A stretch of 64,000 bases of DNA from Microcebus murinus (GCF_040939455.1 NC_134108.1:38794501-38858500), one strand, 5' to 3'; counted from the stretch's first letter, positions 10,863-23,502 are shown. Notes: generated from the letters alone by a model not told the origin. A program made the numbers and translations.

Positions 10863-11088
10863 ATTTTTTTTTAATTTTTTTTATTTCAGCATATTACAGG
10901 GCTACAAATGTTTAGGTTACATATATTGCCTTTACCCCACCCAAGTCAGAGCTTCAAGCATGTCAATTCCCCAGGTGATGCACAATGCACCCATTAGGTG
11001 TAAATATACACATCCCCTCCTCCCCCCTCCCACCTGCCTGACACCCAATGAATGTTACTACTATATGTGCACTTAAGTGTTGGTCAGT
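10863..11088 (-). mobile_element. 5'-truncated strepsirrhine L1, 3' UTR only
   Basis: On the minus strand this is an L1 3' UTR ending GTAATATGCTGAAATAAA plus an A-rich tail. The poly(T) start on the + strand is TTTTTTTTTAATTTTTTTTATTTCAGCATATTACAG. It contains a GGCAGGTGGGAGGGGGGAG G-tract like the young L1 at 38279. Its own upstream segment (AACACTTAAGTGCACATATAG) differs from that element, so it is a related but older L1 lineage. It sits inside an L2. Confidence 0.9.
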
Positions 11089-11530
11089 TTAAAACCCACA
11101 GCCAAAAACTAGCTTTACTTACCTTTTCCTTGTTGTCTTGTGCCACTTTCTTCCCTTCATGCCCCTTTCCAACCTGTCACTAGATGAAACTTTTAATACC
11201 TCTATACCTTTCACTCGTGTTACTTCCTCTGCTTCTGATACCCTCAATTTCTGATGCCTTTTTACTCTCAATTTAGAAGAATCTTAGTTGAACTTTAAAG
11301 CTCAGTATAAGATGGCTGTTTCTCTAAAGACTTCCCCTAAATCCCATATCTGAACTTTCATACCACTTTGCATATGTATTTATTATAGAAATTTGCACTG
11401 CAATTGATTGTTTATGTTTTTGTCTTCCCATTCCTTGTAAATTTGCAAAATCAGGCATGTCATAAACATCTTGTTACGCTAGAGCCTATACTGGCCTGCG
11501 TCATAATAGAAGTTTAATATGGATATATGT
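11089..11530 (+). mobile_element. LINE L2, part 2
   Basis: Continuation of the L2 copy: CTTTCTTCCCTTCATGCCCC, ACTCGTGTTACTTCCTCTGC, CTAAAGACTTCCCCTAAATCCC, TACCACTTTGCATATGTATTTATTA and a degraded tail. No open frame of interest. Confidence 0.7.
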
Positions 11531-12495
11531 GAGTGTGCCTATGTATCTCTGTGTGTTTTAATAAAGGAAGTACCACTTTCAGCTCTGAAAGCAACTGGCT
11601 GAATCTCTTTAGATGAGGCTCTTAATTTCTCTTAGTTCTTTAAAATCAGGAAATTATGTAAGAGGTCCTTTCTTACTCTACAATTTTATGATTTTATAAA
11701 AGTAGAAAAAATAATTGCAAACATGTTGAAAATAAAAATACTCTATCAGATTAATAGTTGTAAATGTTCTTAAATATAGATAAACTAGTATTAACATGTT
11801 TTAAGTACTTACCTAACCAGGCTAACACTAAATGGAAATTTCTCCTTTATACTTTTTTAAAAAATTCAAAACCCTTTCATGAACGTATTAATAAATGTGA
11901 TAAAAGAAAAGAAGTGAGGAAGGAAAATAAAGACTATATTGGAAAGTAGAGAGAATGACAGCATGAAGATCAACTCTAGTGCTATTTTTAATATTCATTT
12001 GTAGGATGACTGGAGTTTTATTAGGATGAAAGTTGCACTTGGGAGGGAAGGTCTAAGGACTTTAGGCTTCCACATTTTGCAGAATGCAAGAATTAATTAA
12101 TTGGGATATCAGGAAAACTGATCATTAAAACACCTGGGCTTGGCATCTATTTCTTTTCTGAAGAGGCTACAAATACAAAAGGAAGGATTCATAATGTTTT
12201 AGTTTGTCTTGAACTGAAAGAGAATAAATTGTAAGGAGTTATAAATGTCTCTGATAAGATTCAGTGAAGTTTCCATTAGAGTTTCCAATTAAGATATGAT
12301 TCATAACAAAAAAAAAAAACATTTTTGCCAAACCACAATGAAATGTTAGATGTAGAAATTTTTTAAAAATCTTATTTTATGATCAGACACAAAAGATTAT
12401 AAATGATAATTCAATTTGATACACTATTATTGGCTATTATTGTTACCCTCAACCAAAGATAACCTTGTTCAGAGAAACAAAGCTAAGTTCAAGGG
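11530..12495. other. Unrecognised spacer
   Basis: Nearly 1 kb of AT-rich sequence with an A-run at 12308-12319. I recognise nothing coding or repetitive in it. Confidence 0.5.
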
Positions 12496-12499
12496 TGTT

Positions 12500-12830
12500 T
12501 CTTTATATTATTTTCCTATTTTCAAAGTGTTACACTAACTACATGGAAGAATACTAAAGAACTGAAGACAAGGTCCTTGACCCCAAGAAAGACAAGAGTA
12601 ACACACAGACAACAAATAGACAACATAAGCAAAGCCAAAATAACATATGTCCACAAGTGCCAAGGAATACAAAGATGAGAGCTGATCTCATAGGAGAGAA
12701 GTTGGTCTGGGAAGGCATCTAGAACAGGAGCCTCCAGCAAGGTCTTGGAGGAAGTAAAGCTCGGGTCATGCAGCTGAGGAATGAGGCCCTTCCAGGCAGA
12801 GCAGCAACCTTAGCAAAACATATCCAATGG
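12500..12830 (-). mobile_element. LINE L2 fragment
   Basis: AAGTTGGTCTGGGAAGGCATCTAGA, GCAAGGTCTTGGAGGAAGTAAAG and GAGGCCCTTCCAGGCAGAGCAGCAAC mirror the reverse of the L2 3' region (GTCAGGGAAGGCCTC ... CATTCCAGGCAGAGGGAACAGC). Confidence 0.8.
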
Positions 12831-13090
12831 TGGTGTTGGACCAGATGTGTGCCGAAGTTGGGAGTAGTTTGCTTAAAGAGATTCTGAGATGTGACTTGGA
12901 AAAAGAGAAATGGCAGGGATTCATTTGGAAAAATGCTTGGCTAATATTAGCATTTCGTCCAAGCAGTGAAGGTGAGCCAGAGTTAATACAATAAACTTTT
13001 CATCTCTGCACTCACATAATCAGGAATTCCCTAGTGGATATTATCACAAATTTCAAGTGCCTCAGTAGAGCCTTCGAAGTTCCCCAGGAG
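12830..13090. other. Unrecognised spacer
   Basis: Possibly a continuation of degraded L2. Nothing certain. Confidence 0.35.
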
Positions 13091-13610
13091 TCAAAACACC
13101 TATTCTAGCATTCAAGACCTTCATGACATGTTTGCAACTTGCTGTTCTAGCACAATGCTCTGCTTCTCTTCCATATAAACTTCCTACATGGCCATATTGA
13201 AATTGGGTGTCTCTGAGGGCATTACTTTCCCTTGCACAAAAGAGAATTCTTTTTAGCATTTCTGCTATTGCTTCCTATTTTCACAGCCTATCATTCTGTT
13301 TCCTCTCCATCTTTCGTAGTCCAGCTGGAGTTCTGCATCTTCAAAGAAGTCTTCCCAACATCTCCAGCCTTCAGTGGTTTCCCCCCGCATACTTTTATAT
13401 TGTGTGTATAGCTTGTAACACCCATTTAGCACTGAAATGCTGACTTATTATATATATAGTTATTTTTACATAAGCAATTTATATGTATAGTTTTATGTAT
13501 ACTCATAAGTAGATAACAAGCAACTGGAGGATAGAAATTTCTCTTATATTTTTCATTTCCTACAATGCTGTGTAGATTTCAAGTGTTCAGTGAAAAATAA
13601 TGCATTGACT
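13090..13610 (+). mobile_element. Possible L2-like remnant
   Basis: Pyrimidine-rich, with CAAAGAAGTCTTCCCAACATC and GGAGGATAGAAATTTCTC, plus TTCAAGTGTTCAGTGAAAAATAATGCATTGA at the end. It resembles an L2 or L3 3' end in layout but is too diverged for a firm call. Confidence 0.35.
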
Positions 13611-13734
13611 TTTTAGAACATCTGAGAACAGGACTGTTTCTGTCTTTTAGTGTTTTATCTCAGCACCTTGTTAAGCTTCTATTATATTATATTTTTATTC
13701 CACATAAATAAATTGAATAAACATATGATATAGC

Positions 13735-13930
13735 AAAATGGCAGAAGCACAGACTGTAATCAGACACACCTAGGTTCAAATCTAGCCCTTTCCACTATGA
13801 GGCTTGGGCATATTCTCAACCTCCCCAAACTGTATGTTCCTCTACTGGTAGTGAGGCATGAATATCTAACTTACAATATTGTTGTAAAGCATTCAGTAAA
13901 TGTTACCTATTATCAAAGCTTTCCACCTGA
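13735..13930 (+). mobile_element. MIR SINE
   Basis: ATAGCAAAATGGCAGAAGCACAGACTG, CACCTAGGTTCAAATCTAGCCCTTTCCACT, CTCAACCTCCCCAAACTGTATG and TTGTTGTAAAGCATTCAGTAAATG follow MIR order. Confidence 0.85.
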
Positions 13931-14155
13931 ATTTTCCCCATTAATAATTATATGTTTGTCCGTCAATAAATAAATTTGCCCTCTGACCCCACCACACCTT
14001 GTTCATTTTCACCATTTAAAATTTTTCCACATTTCTTAGAATAAATACCACATTGTTGCTCTAACAGACTGTGTTTTGTCATTATTCCTTGCAATGCCCC
14101 TATTCTCTTAAGGCTCACACTATCAGACTTTACTACTCATCATCCACCTAGATAC

Positions 14156-14574
14156 TGTTACTATTGCAGAAATAAATTAAAACAGAAACCAGGCCTAAAG
14201 AATCCCTGGGCAGACAAAGCCAGTTAGGCCTCATAAGTGACCTAAACCTTGTATGATTTGCAAACATAGGCAAAACTTAAGCTATTTCCGGTGAATATCT
14301 ATATTAAAGAAAATAGAACTTAAGCTCAACTAATCCAAAGCAACCAACAAACTTATATAACTGGGGACTTTCCAATGAGAAAGACCAAATGAGGCAATTG
14401 CCTAACTACAACCAATCAAATATTTTCTTTCCTTGACTTTTGTGTTTGTTCTAATAAAAATCTCCCCCTTGCATTCCCTTGGTGCAGCTTGTTCTGGAGC
14501 TGTGCATTTCATGAGTCAATATATTCTCAAATAAACTCTATATATTTTGTGTGGTGCAGTTTACCTTATTAACA
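14156..14574 (+). mobile_element. Solo ERV-type LTR, ~419 bp
   Basis: The boundaries fit an LTR: it opens TGTTACTATTGC and closes TTATTAACA (TG...CA). Near the 3' end are CTAATAAAAATCTCCCC and a CTCAAATAAACTC polyadenylation signal (AATAAA near 14531), followed by GTGTGGTGCAG. This is the usual R/U5 layout of an ERV1-like LTR. I see no matching short duplication on the two flanks, so the insertion is old. No retroviral genes are attached. Confidence 0.6.
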
Positions 14575-14589
14575 CCACTTCTATCCAGA

Positions 14590-16680
14590 TCATTTCCTCT
14601 TATTCACTGAAAACCTGCGTACCTGGCTCACTATCTTCCTCCTCACCATCATTACTCTCATCATTTTTGACAAACCCAGCACCATTTTAGGTGGACATGG
14701 TAGGTCCACCTTTTAGTTCTCTGACACCTTTTCCAAAGCTTTTTTTCCCTTCATTCCAAATTGTTCATTGACTTCCTTGCTTATACTTTAGACCTCGGCC
14801 AATGCTATCACTAAAACACTGATTCCAAATAACTCACTCTGACCACTACTTCTTATTTTTCCATTTGAATTATTCTAGGTCTCCCACTGCAAAAATTATT
14901 GAATCCCACTGGAACTCCAATTTATTGACTCCAATTTCCCCCTCATGTCCTTCTCACATTCCCCTAACCCAACACTGATTTCATACTTTATCCCTGAGAT
15001 CACTACCTGCATTCTTAATTCACTTGTCCAACTAGCTTTCCACTGAATCATTTTGCAAAACCCTAATTCAAGTTAAATTCTATTCATCACCTATCAGAGC
15101 TGTTGAATGTGGCTGGAGAATAATATACTACTATCCTGAGGTTCCACTTTAATTACATAACCCAAAATCTCTGGAAAGCATTATGTTGTACTTCTCTGGC
15201 AGAAGCGCTTTTCTGCCCTCCAAAATAATAACACTATCAACGCTCTGATAAATCATCTAATACCTTCCTTGCTTTGCTTATTACATGGCTACCAAAATAA
15301 ATGTAATGTTTTAAAAATCCATCTGTCAAATTCAATAACCCTACTGCATCTGCGTCCATAAACTTTGCTATTTTTTCTCCTGGATGCTGTTAGGGCAGAC
15401 ATATCCCTCCTCCTGTGCACTATATCTCATTCCTCATACCTAATCAAGGATCTCATTTCTGCAATCATTTCCTTTATGCCCTGTATCAGTTTCTCATTTT
15501 ATATCACATACATATGTCATATTCCTAAATATGCTTGTACACGTAAATAAATATGCATATACTCAAATTTCTCTCCAGCTCCTGTCCCATTCCTCTGCTT
15601 TCTACTACAGAAAAGCTCCTAAAAACAGTTGTCTATGTGTTCTCTTCAATTTCTCTCTTCTTAATTCTCTCTTTGACTCATTCAGTCTTTTGTCTATAGC
15701 CCTTGTCAAAGTCACCAATGATCTCTATCTTGCTAATCTAATGATCAACATTCTGTGTTCATTGATCTCTTGCAGATTTTGATATAACTGACCTCTCTTT
15801 AATTTTTAATATTTTCCATTCATTTCATTCTAAGATACTACCCTCTTTGAGTGTTGTGACTGTCCCTCTTCACCCTTCTTTGCTTCCACCCTTCTTCTTA
15901 TCCCTGATTGTTGCCGTGCCCCAAGGAACAGTCAGTTTTCTAACTGCCTACATAATATTTAGACAGACATCAACTACTCATCTCAAATCTGGTGTGAACC
16001 TTTTTTCATCCTCAAACTAATTCTTAGTCTTACCTTATCAAGTTAGTAGCGTCACCATTCAGCCAATTGCTTAAACTTAACAGTCATTCTTGATCTCTCT
16101 TTCCCAGTCACTCTAGATTTAATCCACCTGCAAGCTTAGGTGGTGGTTCTACTTTCAAAAAACTGGTTTCTTTGCTTTTGTTTTTGACCTATCCTTCATA
16201 CAACAGTCAGAATCATGAGCTTAAAACATGAATGAAGTCATACCATTCACCTTCAAAGTCCCTTACTTTCTTCACTGTTAGACAAAAAAAGAAGATCAAA
16301 TTATCCTTTCTCCTTGTTGTTACCTCTATCTGGAATTCTCTTCCCCAGGTTTTTGCATGTGTCAGTCTTTTTCATCTTTCAGGTCTCTACTCAAATGTCA
16401 CCTCCTCAGTGAGTCTCCTCCAAACACCTTGTCAAAAATACACCCCTCTTCTGCTCATAAAGTTTTCAGCTCCTTACCTGCTTCGTTTTCTTCATACCAC
16501 TTAGCTAATTAAAATTATATTTTTATTTATGTGTACTTATTATCTGTTTCCTAATATTGAAAGCTCCATGAATGCAGGGACTTTATTTCTCTTTTCTACC
16601 ACTGAATCATCGGTATTTAAAACAGGAACTTAGCACATATTAGGCATTATCAAATGTGTGTTGAATAAATATTTGGATAC
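14590..16680 (+). mobile_element. LINE L2, long decayed copy
   Basis: This 2-kb copy preserves several L2 zones in order. TCACTCTGACCACTAC (an endonuclease Ser-Asp-His remnant) is near 14840. GAGCTGTTGAATGTGGCTGGAGAA, the linker, is near 15100. Reverse-transcriptase words come next, such as CTTGTCAAAGTCACCAATGATCTC near 15700 and GTGCCCCAAGGAACAGTCAG near 15920. The 3' end has CAGGTCTCTACTCAAATGTCACCTCC, GAAAGCTCCATGAATGCAGGGAC and TGTGTTGAATAAATATTTGG. Internal parts of the reverse transcriptase are missing. Open frames here, including the 83 codons at 15531-15782, are fragments and cannot encode a working enzyme. Confidence 0.8.
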
Positions 16681-17470
16681 CAAATCCTATGGCTCTCCCT
16701 TCTCAGTCTTGCTTGCTCACCTAATGGTATTCATTTCTGTTGCTACTGTATCAGCTCACCCATGGCTTTTAATTTTCTCTCTTCCTTCAATTTACTTTGC
16801 ATGCCAAACTTCTATTAATTTTTAAATAACTTTATAATATTCTCACTATCATAAAAACATTTTTATATCTAAATCAAATTTTATAATTTTCAAAGTGATT
16901 TTTTTCTTGCATTATGAAACTCACTTGAATGTGCCACTTGCCAACACAAAAATCTTCAGAGGTTTTCTGCAGCCTGAAAGTATTTCACATAATAGTCAAA
17001 ATTTTTCATAATTTATTGCCAATCAATATTTTGAGTTTTTGTTTAGATGCCACCTAGTCTTGAACAACAGTGATATCTTTCTGCTTAGAGCTTCTGAAGT
17101 ATATATTGTGTTTACACACTCATGTGGCTCTTTCATATATTACATTATATCTTTTGTATACTTTCCTTTGCTACTAAATTGTGACTTTTGTGAATGAGGT
17201 CAAAAACCACATTCTATGCATAGTTGTATTCTTTAGAACAGCTATCAGAATAACATATTATAACATATATTTATAGTAGAATAATCAATATATCTCTGTA
17301 CCATGATCTATATGTTTATATTTTAATACCAAATTTAAAATACTTGTATTAGAACCCATGATTTAAATTTTTATAAAATATGTCTATTGGGGGTTATATT
17401 AAAGGACCATTGATCTTATCCTCTGACTTGATGGTTTGGATTATGAATATGACATGTAGTCTTGAGACAC
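16680..17470. other. Unrecognised AT-rich spacer
   Basis: About 800 bases. The middle reads vaguely like an L2 tail, but I cannot place it. Confidence 0.45.
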
Positions 17471-17474
17471 TGTG

Positions 17475-17715
17475 TGACATGGTGAAGAAGGCAAGCTCTG
17501 GAGCCAAACTCCCCAGGTTTGAAATGCCAACTCCTCTACCTTCTGGCTTTGTGACCTTGGGCAAGAGAGTTAACATCTTTTTTTGTGTCCCTCCCTCATA
17601 GTTAACAAGGAGAGGATAATTAGTAGCCTTTTCATAATTTTTTAAGAGGATTACTTGACCGAAGACACATAAAGCTCTTGAAACAGTGACTGGCACGTGG
17701 AAAACATTAAATATG
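17475..17715 (+). mobile_element. MIR SINE
   Basis: ACATGGTGAAGAAGGCAAGCTCTGGAGCCAAACT, CTTCTGGCTTTGTGACCTTGGGCAAG and CTTGAAACAGTGACTGGCACGTGG are strong MIR strings. An open frame of 100 codons on the minus strand across it is an antisense shadow of the MIR. Confidence 0.93.
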
Positions 17716-17719
17716 AATT

Positions 17720-18335
17720 ATGATTCATCTTCCAACTTCTAAACTCAACTATTCCTGTCTTCTACAAAACTGCCTAGGGGAATATCCTCACTATTCTATT
17801 CCATCAGAATAATAGAGTTCATGTTAAGAGGACAGATGAATGTTCTCTACCATGCATAATCCTACAGAATCCTTCATACATGGATTTTCATCCCAGACTC
17901 TTGATCTTGGCTCAAAGGCTGGAGCCCAGTGTTATTATTTGGAGGATACTTGATATTAAAAGGTTAAAAACAAACAATTTTATCCTTTAAAGCGAGGGTG
18001 AGCCAGCTTCTCATTCTCACTTTAAGGCTGACAGTTTGGGAAATGTATTCACAATAGCCATAGTTCAAATTAAACTCTGTAAAATTAACTTACTCCCTTA
18101 AGAGTGCTCAACTCTAAGCAAATCATGAGGTTTTTGGGTTTTTTTAATGTTGGCATTTGTTAATGGAGATTTAGAAACTTGACAAAAAGGTTCATCTTCT
18201 TCCCTAGGGAACAGATTAATGGATAAATCTCTAAGGATTAAAGGCAATTAACAGCAAAAGACAAATTGCTGGAACATGATCATGCTAATCTGTCAGGATT
18301 TTAAATGGTTTCAGAAACGCTTATCAGGATTCCCC
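17720..18335. other. Unrecognised spacer
   Basis: No feature recognised in these 600 bases. Confidence 0.5.
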
Positions 18336-18337
18336 TT

Positions 18338-18630
18338 CTTGGCTGAGTGCAGTGGCTGATGCCTATAACACTAGCACTCTGGGAGACAGAAGTGAGAGGA
18401 TTGCTTGAGGTCAGGAGTTTGAGACCAGCCTGAGCAATAGTAAGACTCCCATCTCTATTAAAAATAGAAAATTTGCTGGGCATGTAGCATACACTTGGAG
18501 TCGCAACTACTTGGGAGGCTGAGGCAGAAGGATGCTTAAGACTAGGAGTGTGAAGTTGTAGTGAGCTATGGTGACAGCACTGCATTCTACCCAGAGTGAC
18601 AGAGTAATACCCTGTCTCAAAAAAGAAAAC
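18338..18630 (+). mobile_element. Alu-type SINE, older dimer
   Basis: A full dimer in plus orientation: TTGGCTGAGTGCAGTGGCTGATGCC, GAGGTCAGGAGTTTGAGACCAGCCTGAGCAA, an AAAATAGAAAA mid linker, then CTTGGGAGGCTGAGGCAGAAGG, GTGAGCTATGGTGACAGCACTGCATTC and CCTGTCTCAAAAAAG. Many point differences from the younger Alus here, so an older insertion. The antisense open frame of 121 codons (18301-18666) is Alu-derived. Confidence 0.95.
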
Positions 18631-18814
18631 AATATTCCCTTTCTCTTTCCCCAGTGCTGTGGTCATCTTTTCAGTGTGAATTATATTGGCACACCCAGTT
18701 TAATCTCTGAGACAGTAGGTGATGCTTGTGGCTAAGAATCAACCATACCCTATATGATTCAGTAAATGTAGTTAAGAGCTGTACAAATTGACCTCCCTGC
18801 TAGAAGTCATCTTA

Positions 18815-19292
18815 TCAAAAAGACATCTGCACTTGAATCTTATTGCAGCAAAATTCACAAGTGCAAAGATTGGAATCAACCCAAGTGCCCATCAATTCAT
18901 GAGTGGATTAGCAAAATGTGGTATCTGTATCCCATGGAATACTACTCAGCCATAAAAAGGATGAAGTAATCCCTTTCACAACAATTTGGATGGAACTGGA
19001 GACCATTATCCTAAGTGAAGTATCTAAAGAATGGAAAAACAAACACCACATGCACTCACCATTAAATTGGAACTAATTGATGAGCATATGTATGCACAGA
19101 GGGAAGTAAAACTCAGTGGAAATCAAGCGGCGGGGAGTGAGGAAGGGATGGACGAAAACCTACCTAACAGGTACAGTGAACACTATTTGGCTGATGGGCA
19201 CACTTATAGCTGTGACTCAAACATTATAAAAATGATCCATGTAACCAAAAACATTTGTACCCTTTAATATTTTGAAACAAGAAAAAAAAAGT
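18815..19292 (+). mobile_element. 5'-truncated L1, ORF2 end plus 3' UTR
   Basis: The end of L1 ORF2 can be read: AAGTGCCCATCAATTCATGAG, ATGGAATACTACTCAGCCAT, ACTGGAGACCATTATCCTAAGTGAAGT and AGAATGGAAAAACAAACACCA. A 3' UTR with GGGGAGTGAGGAAGGGATGG, CATTTGTACCCTTTAATATTTTGAAA and a 9-10 A tail follows. Its 3' UTR differs from that of the young L1 at 38279, so it is a separate older L1 lineage. The 78-codon open frame inside (19031-19267) is not functional. Confidence 0.95.
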
Positions 19293-19294
19293 TT

Positions 19295-22200
19295 TCCGTG
19301 GCAAAGCCCAGTCCTTCAGGGTTTATCATCAGATAATCACATATCCTTTTTTTTCTTAACCATTAATAGAAAAGAAGTTTTTAAATTTTGTTTTTGATTT
19401 ACATAGCAATAAATAATTTTTTAAAACTCACATGATTAAATGCTTTATACAATTGCTTCCAGTTTGCCTTTATGGAATGAATACCAACAAGCTATATGAG
19501 TGTTTCTTTTCATTGAGTTGCTGTTTAGAAAACTGAGGAAATTCAGTTTGTTTTTCCTCCTGGTACAAGAGTTGTGCTAAAGTATCTGCTTTCATTAATG
19601 TGTCCTTTAGCCAGCCAGAAGGTAGAACATTCCAGCCGCCTACACCGAGGTTACACAGCCTCTAAGTGAGGAGCATGGTTAGACTAACCTCAAACTAAAC
19701 AAAGCTATAACCAGGTTTTAAGAGAAAAAGGAAGTGGGATATATTGTGTACCATTTCAGTCTAGAAACAAAAATAAGGAAGTGGGATGGCCCAGCAAAGA
19801 AATTCCCAAACATTTTCTGGCAACGCAATACCTTTTTGTTATTTGATTGTGCGATAAGTTTCCCCCTGTCTCCACCAGCTCTTTTGTCATGTCCTAGAAC
19901 AAAAACAAAAAAATTGTATGGTAAAACTTATGATGAGTTTGACAGAGTTAGTCAAAACTATTTTGTTTATTAAAAATTATATGAATTTCTAATCATGCAC
20001 ACGTTAACTGAAAATGCCTTGGGATGTTGTGAATCCAGAATTAGAAATCAATATCCGATAATCACAGACTTATTGTGGAAATACGTTTTTGAGCTGGGGT
20101 TTGACCTCAATGAAAAAAAGTTAAATTATACCTCCCTATCTTTCTACCTTGTATATGAGATCATTTGTATATGAAATCACTTATGCCTTTGAAGATTTCA
20201 TAGCTACCGCGCTTAAGAAGAAAGAAAATATGCATAAGGAGAAAAATAGCAACACAGGCGAGGTAGGATACTCGTTACTAGCGGTGTGTGATGTAGGAAT
20301 TGAAGTGAGTGTCAATAGCTGGGTTGTAATATACAACCTCATATGTCCATGCACCAATGTTTGTGTGTACATATATAATATAATGTACATGTAATATATA
20401 TAATGTATTTATGTCAATTCCAACTAGCAAGCTTTTATAAAATGGCTAAGTTTATAAAATGGCTAAATGCTTCTTGTACTTTGGAGGCACCAAAGGAAGG
20501 CATGGTGGGGCTTTGCTACCTAGGTAAGCTCTACTAGCCCCTCCTAGATTCACACTAAAAGAAAACACAGTCAAAGCAAAAAGAGTATGTTTTGCTGAAC
20601 AGCCTAAATATAAGTTCACTTTCAGCTAGGTGTCAGACCTAAATCTCTTGTTTAGAAATTCTGTAGCTATCCCTGGCCTTGGCCGAGATGCATGAAGATG
20701 AGGATGACATAACCTGCCTTTAAGGAATTTGTTTCAAATTTGCCTGTAAATACAGACTTGAAAATTTAATTCACAGTTTATAGGGAAAACACCATTTCAG
20801 GGAATGGTCTCTAAGTCATGTGTACAATTTCTATAATGAGAAGACATTTGGGGGGGGAAAAATACTCAGCACAATTGGTCTCTTGAACATATGCATATTG
20901 CTGCAGGAGCTCAGTTGTATACAAACTGTTTGAAGATGCTAACTCTCACCTTTATCATGCCTTGGTCTTCAGAACCAAAGTAACCTTGATTTGAAGGTCA
21001 CTTTCTACTCATTCTGCAACATCACACTGTAGAATAATTTACAATTAGATGAGAATGTCTCAACTTTATGCTCCAATAGGTACTGTACTGAAGTTGTCTA
21101 AATCACCTACTTTTTGATATTTAAGCTTCCTCATCTAAATCCACACAGAAAAATGCTGTTTGTTTATTTCATGTGATCAAATTGCTGGTGTCATCTCTGG
21201 AGACTAACATTTATTAACATTAATGAATCATCAGGCACCGTCTTATAAACTCTTAAGTGTATGCATGTGTCTTATTCTGCAGTTAATAGCTTTCAAAAAT
21301 AGCACTGCTAGTCTGTCAAAAGTCAAGTCAAAAACTTCTCTAGGCATTCATTCTGCTGCTCTTCAAAACCCATTTTAACCTAGACCATGCCAGGCGGAGC
21401 TGCTACTCATTAGCACTGTTCACCCCATTCCTGGAAAACTTGTTTAATTTGCATATTCAAAATAAATGTTTGCTGTATAAGGTAACCTAGAAGGATGATG
21501 TAATGTGGCTTCAAAAAAAGATTACTACATTTTTATTAATCCAAAGTCATTTGTACATCTGCTTAGACTTCTGTTTTAAAATCTGTTTTGAAGACAAAGG
21601 GGCCTAATTCTTCTCTCACCTCTAACTGAAGGCAGCACAGAATTACCATTCCCATTGAAGAGGATTTAAATGGAGATGGCCCTTTACTCAGCCTTTGTGG
21701 ATTATACTGCAGAAATCTTCTAGGGCCAAATTTAAAACACATTTGTTTTGGACTTTGCCAAGTTGGGTATCATTCTGCAATTTTAGTGCTTTTTTATTTC
21801 TTTGTGAAAGTGTTTTTCTGTCTGTCGTCACTCTTCTCCTCAAACCCCTCTTACTTCCATCTCTAATATCTATGTTCAGCAAAGACAGTGAAAAAGGATA
21901 GGAAATAAGAAGTGGCTGTGCTTTTGCTTGAAACATATGATGGTTACTTCTATAAAAACTAACCAAAAGCTTCCAGCATTGTTACCCATCTTACCTCATT
22001 GTTATGAACAAAGTATATATTGTTTATGGAACTATTGAAACCATCCTAAGAAATTAATCAAATAATTGTTGGTGATTGGAAGCATGTTTCCCTACACGTT
22101 TATATGTAACAAATGTAATAACTTTGCACTTTTTATGTAACCCATCACTACCCCAAATCTGACATTAAAGAGAATATGTTGAAGTTATATAATTTCTTCC

Positions 22201-22695
22201 CCTCAAAAGATTGATAGTGTTTTCATATTTTTTGCTTTATTTAGTTTATTAGATCCTTTACCTGAGTAGGTCAGCAAATGTCAATTTCTCTTAAAGGTAA
22301 ACATTACTCCCTGTATCCTGACCTGGTGAATATGGGAGTAGAGTCAAGTAATTTATGTTCCTGAAGACACTCCCCACAGGTAGAGGACACCAGTACACAA
22401 GTAGTCTGAAAGCTCAAACTATCGACACAGCAAAATTTGTTCCACATCAAACCTTGGGAATTCTCAGCCCACACCCAAGAGAGTCTGCCCAATGAAGTCT
22501 ATCAGACAGCACATTCGATAACTAATGTCCCACTCCTGGAATAAAGGGCCACCCACAGCTTCATTTATAAAGCTCCTTTAGGAGCTCAAAGAACATCCAA
22601 AACCTCGATCATGATATGCTTAAAATTCTCTAACACCATTTCCCATCCATACTTTAAATTAAAAACTTTAGGAAATCTGCAATGGTTTTTTTATC
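19295..22695. other. 3.4-kb stretch with no recognised repeat
   Basis: Unusually repeat-poor for this window. I note a duplicated TATAAAATGGCTAA(G) at 20436-20466, TA-rich DNA at 20369-20412, and an 8-9 G run near 20852. Short open frames (for example 19734-19973, 20149-20394 and both strands at 21.7-21.9 kb) have no domain, no shared codon bias and no supporting splice or promoter context. It may include non-coding DNA under constraint, but the sequence alone cannot show that. Confidence 0.5.
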
Positions 22696-22699
22696 ATAG

Positions 22700-22862
22700 T
22701 TTCCTCATATGGAGTGCTTACAATGGTGGATCATTACGCTGAGAACTTCATATACTTGCTTTGTTGGACCATCTCAACAGCTCTGTGAGGTTAACTTTAC
22801 CGTCTCTATCTCATAGGTTTAGAATCCTTATAGAAAGGTTTAGTAACTTGCTTATTTTCTCA
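22700..22862 (-). mobile_element. MIR SINE
   Basis: GGAGTGCTTACAATGGTGGATCATTACGCTGAGAACTTCATATA, TCTCAACAGCTCTGTGAGGTTAACTTTACC and GGTTTAGTAACTTGC match minus-strand MIR, including the AACAACCCTGTGAGGTAG-like motif. Confidence 0.82.
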
Positions 22863-22874
22863 TATTCCATCATG

Positions 22875-23000
22875 TTCACAAAGAGTTCATAAACTCTTCC
22901 TGAGAGTTCCCTCATTTACACAATGGGGATGATAATACTTACCTCATAAAATTTAAAATCCTCTTTTCATCAAGCAGAAAGCACTACCCCAAAGATTGGC
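22875..23000 (+). mobile_element. MIR SINE fragment
   Basis: GAGAGTTCCCTCATTTACACAATGGGGATGATAATACTTACCTCATAAAA is a close match to the MIR 3' core in plus orientation. It lies head to head with the preceding MIR. Confidence 0.8.
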
Positions 23001-23162
23001 ATACACTGGACTAGAAGAAAATATGAAGAAAAATAGGGTTTTTTTCAATGGGTTTATGGAAATTCATTTCAGCATATTAGCCTCCAAGTTAGGCTATGAG
23101 TTTTAAAAAAGATATTACTATCCAAACTACTCCATAAGAACAAGTCTTAAAATCACCTTCCA

Positions 23163-23487
<325 letters not shown>

Positions 23488-23502
23488 AAAATCACCTTCC
23501 AG

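Noticed and set aside
14151..14579. Target-site duplication for the solo LTR
   Set aside because: GATAC before and CCACT after do not match, so none is claimed.
18301..18666. 121-codon minus-strand frame
   Set aside because: Antisense Alu translation, a well-known source of chance frames.
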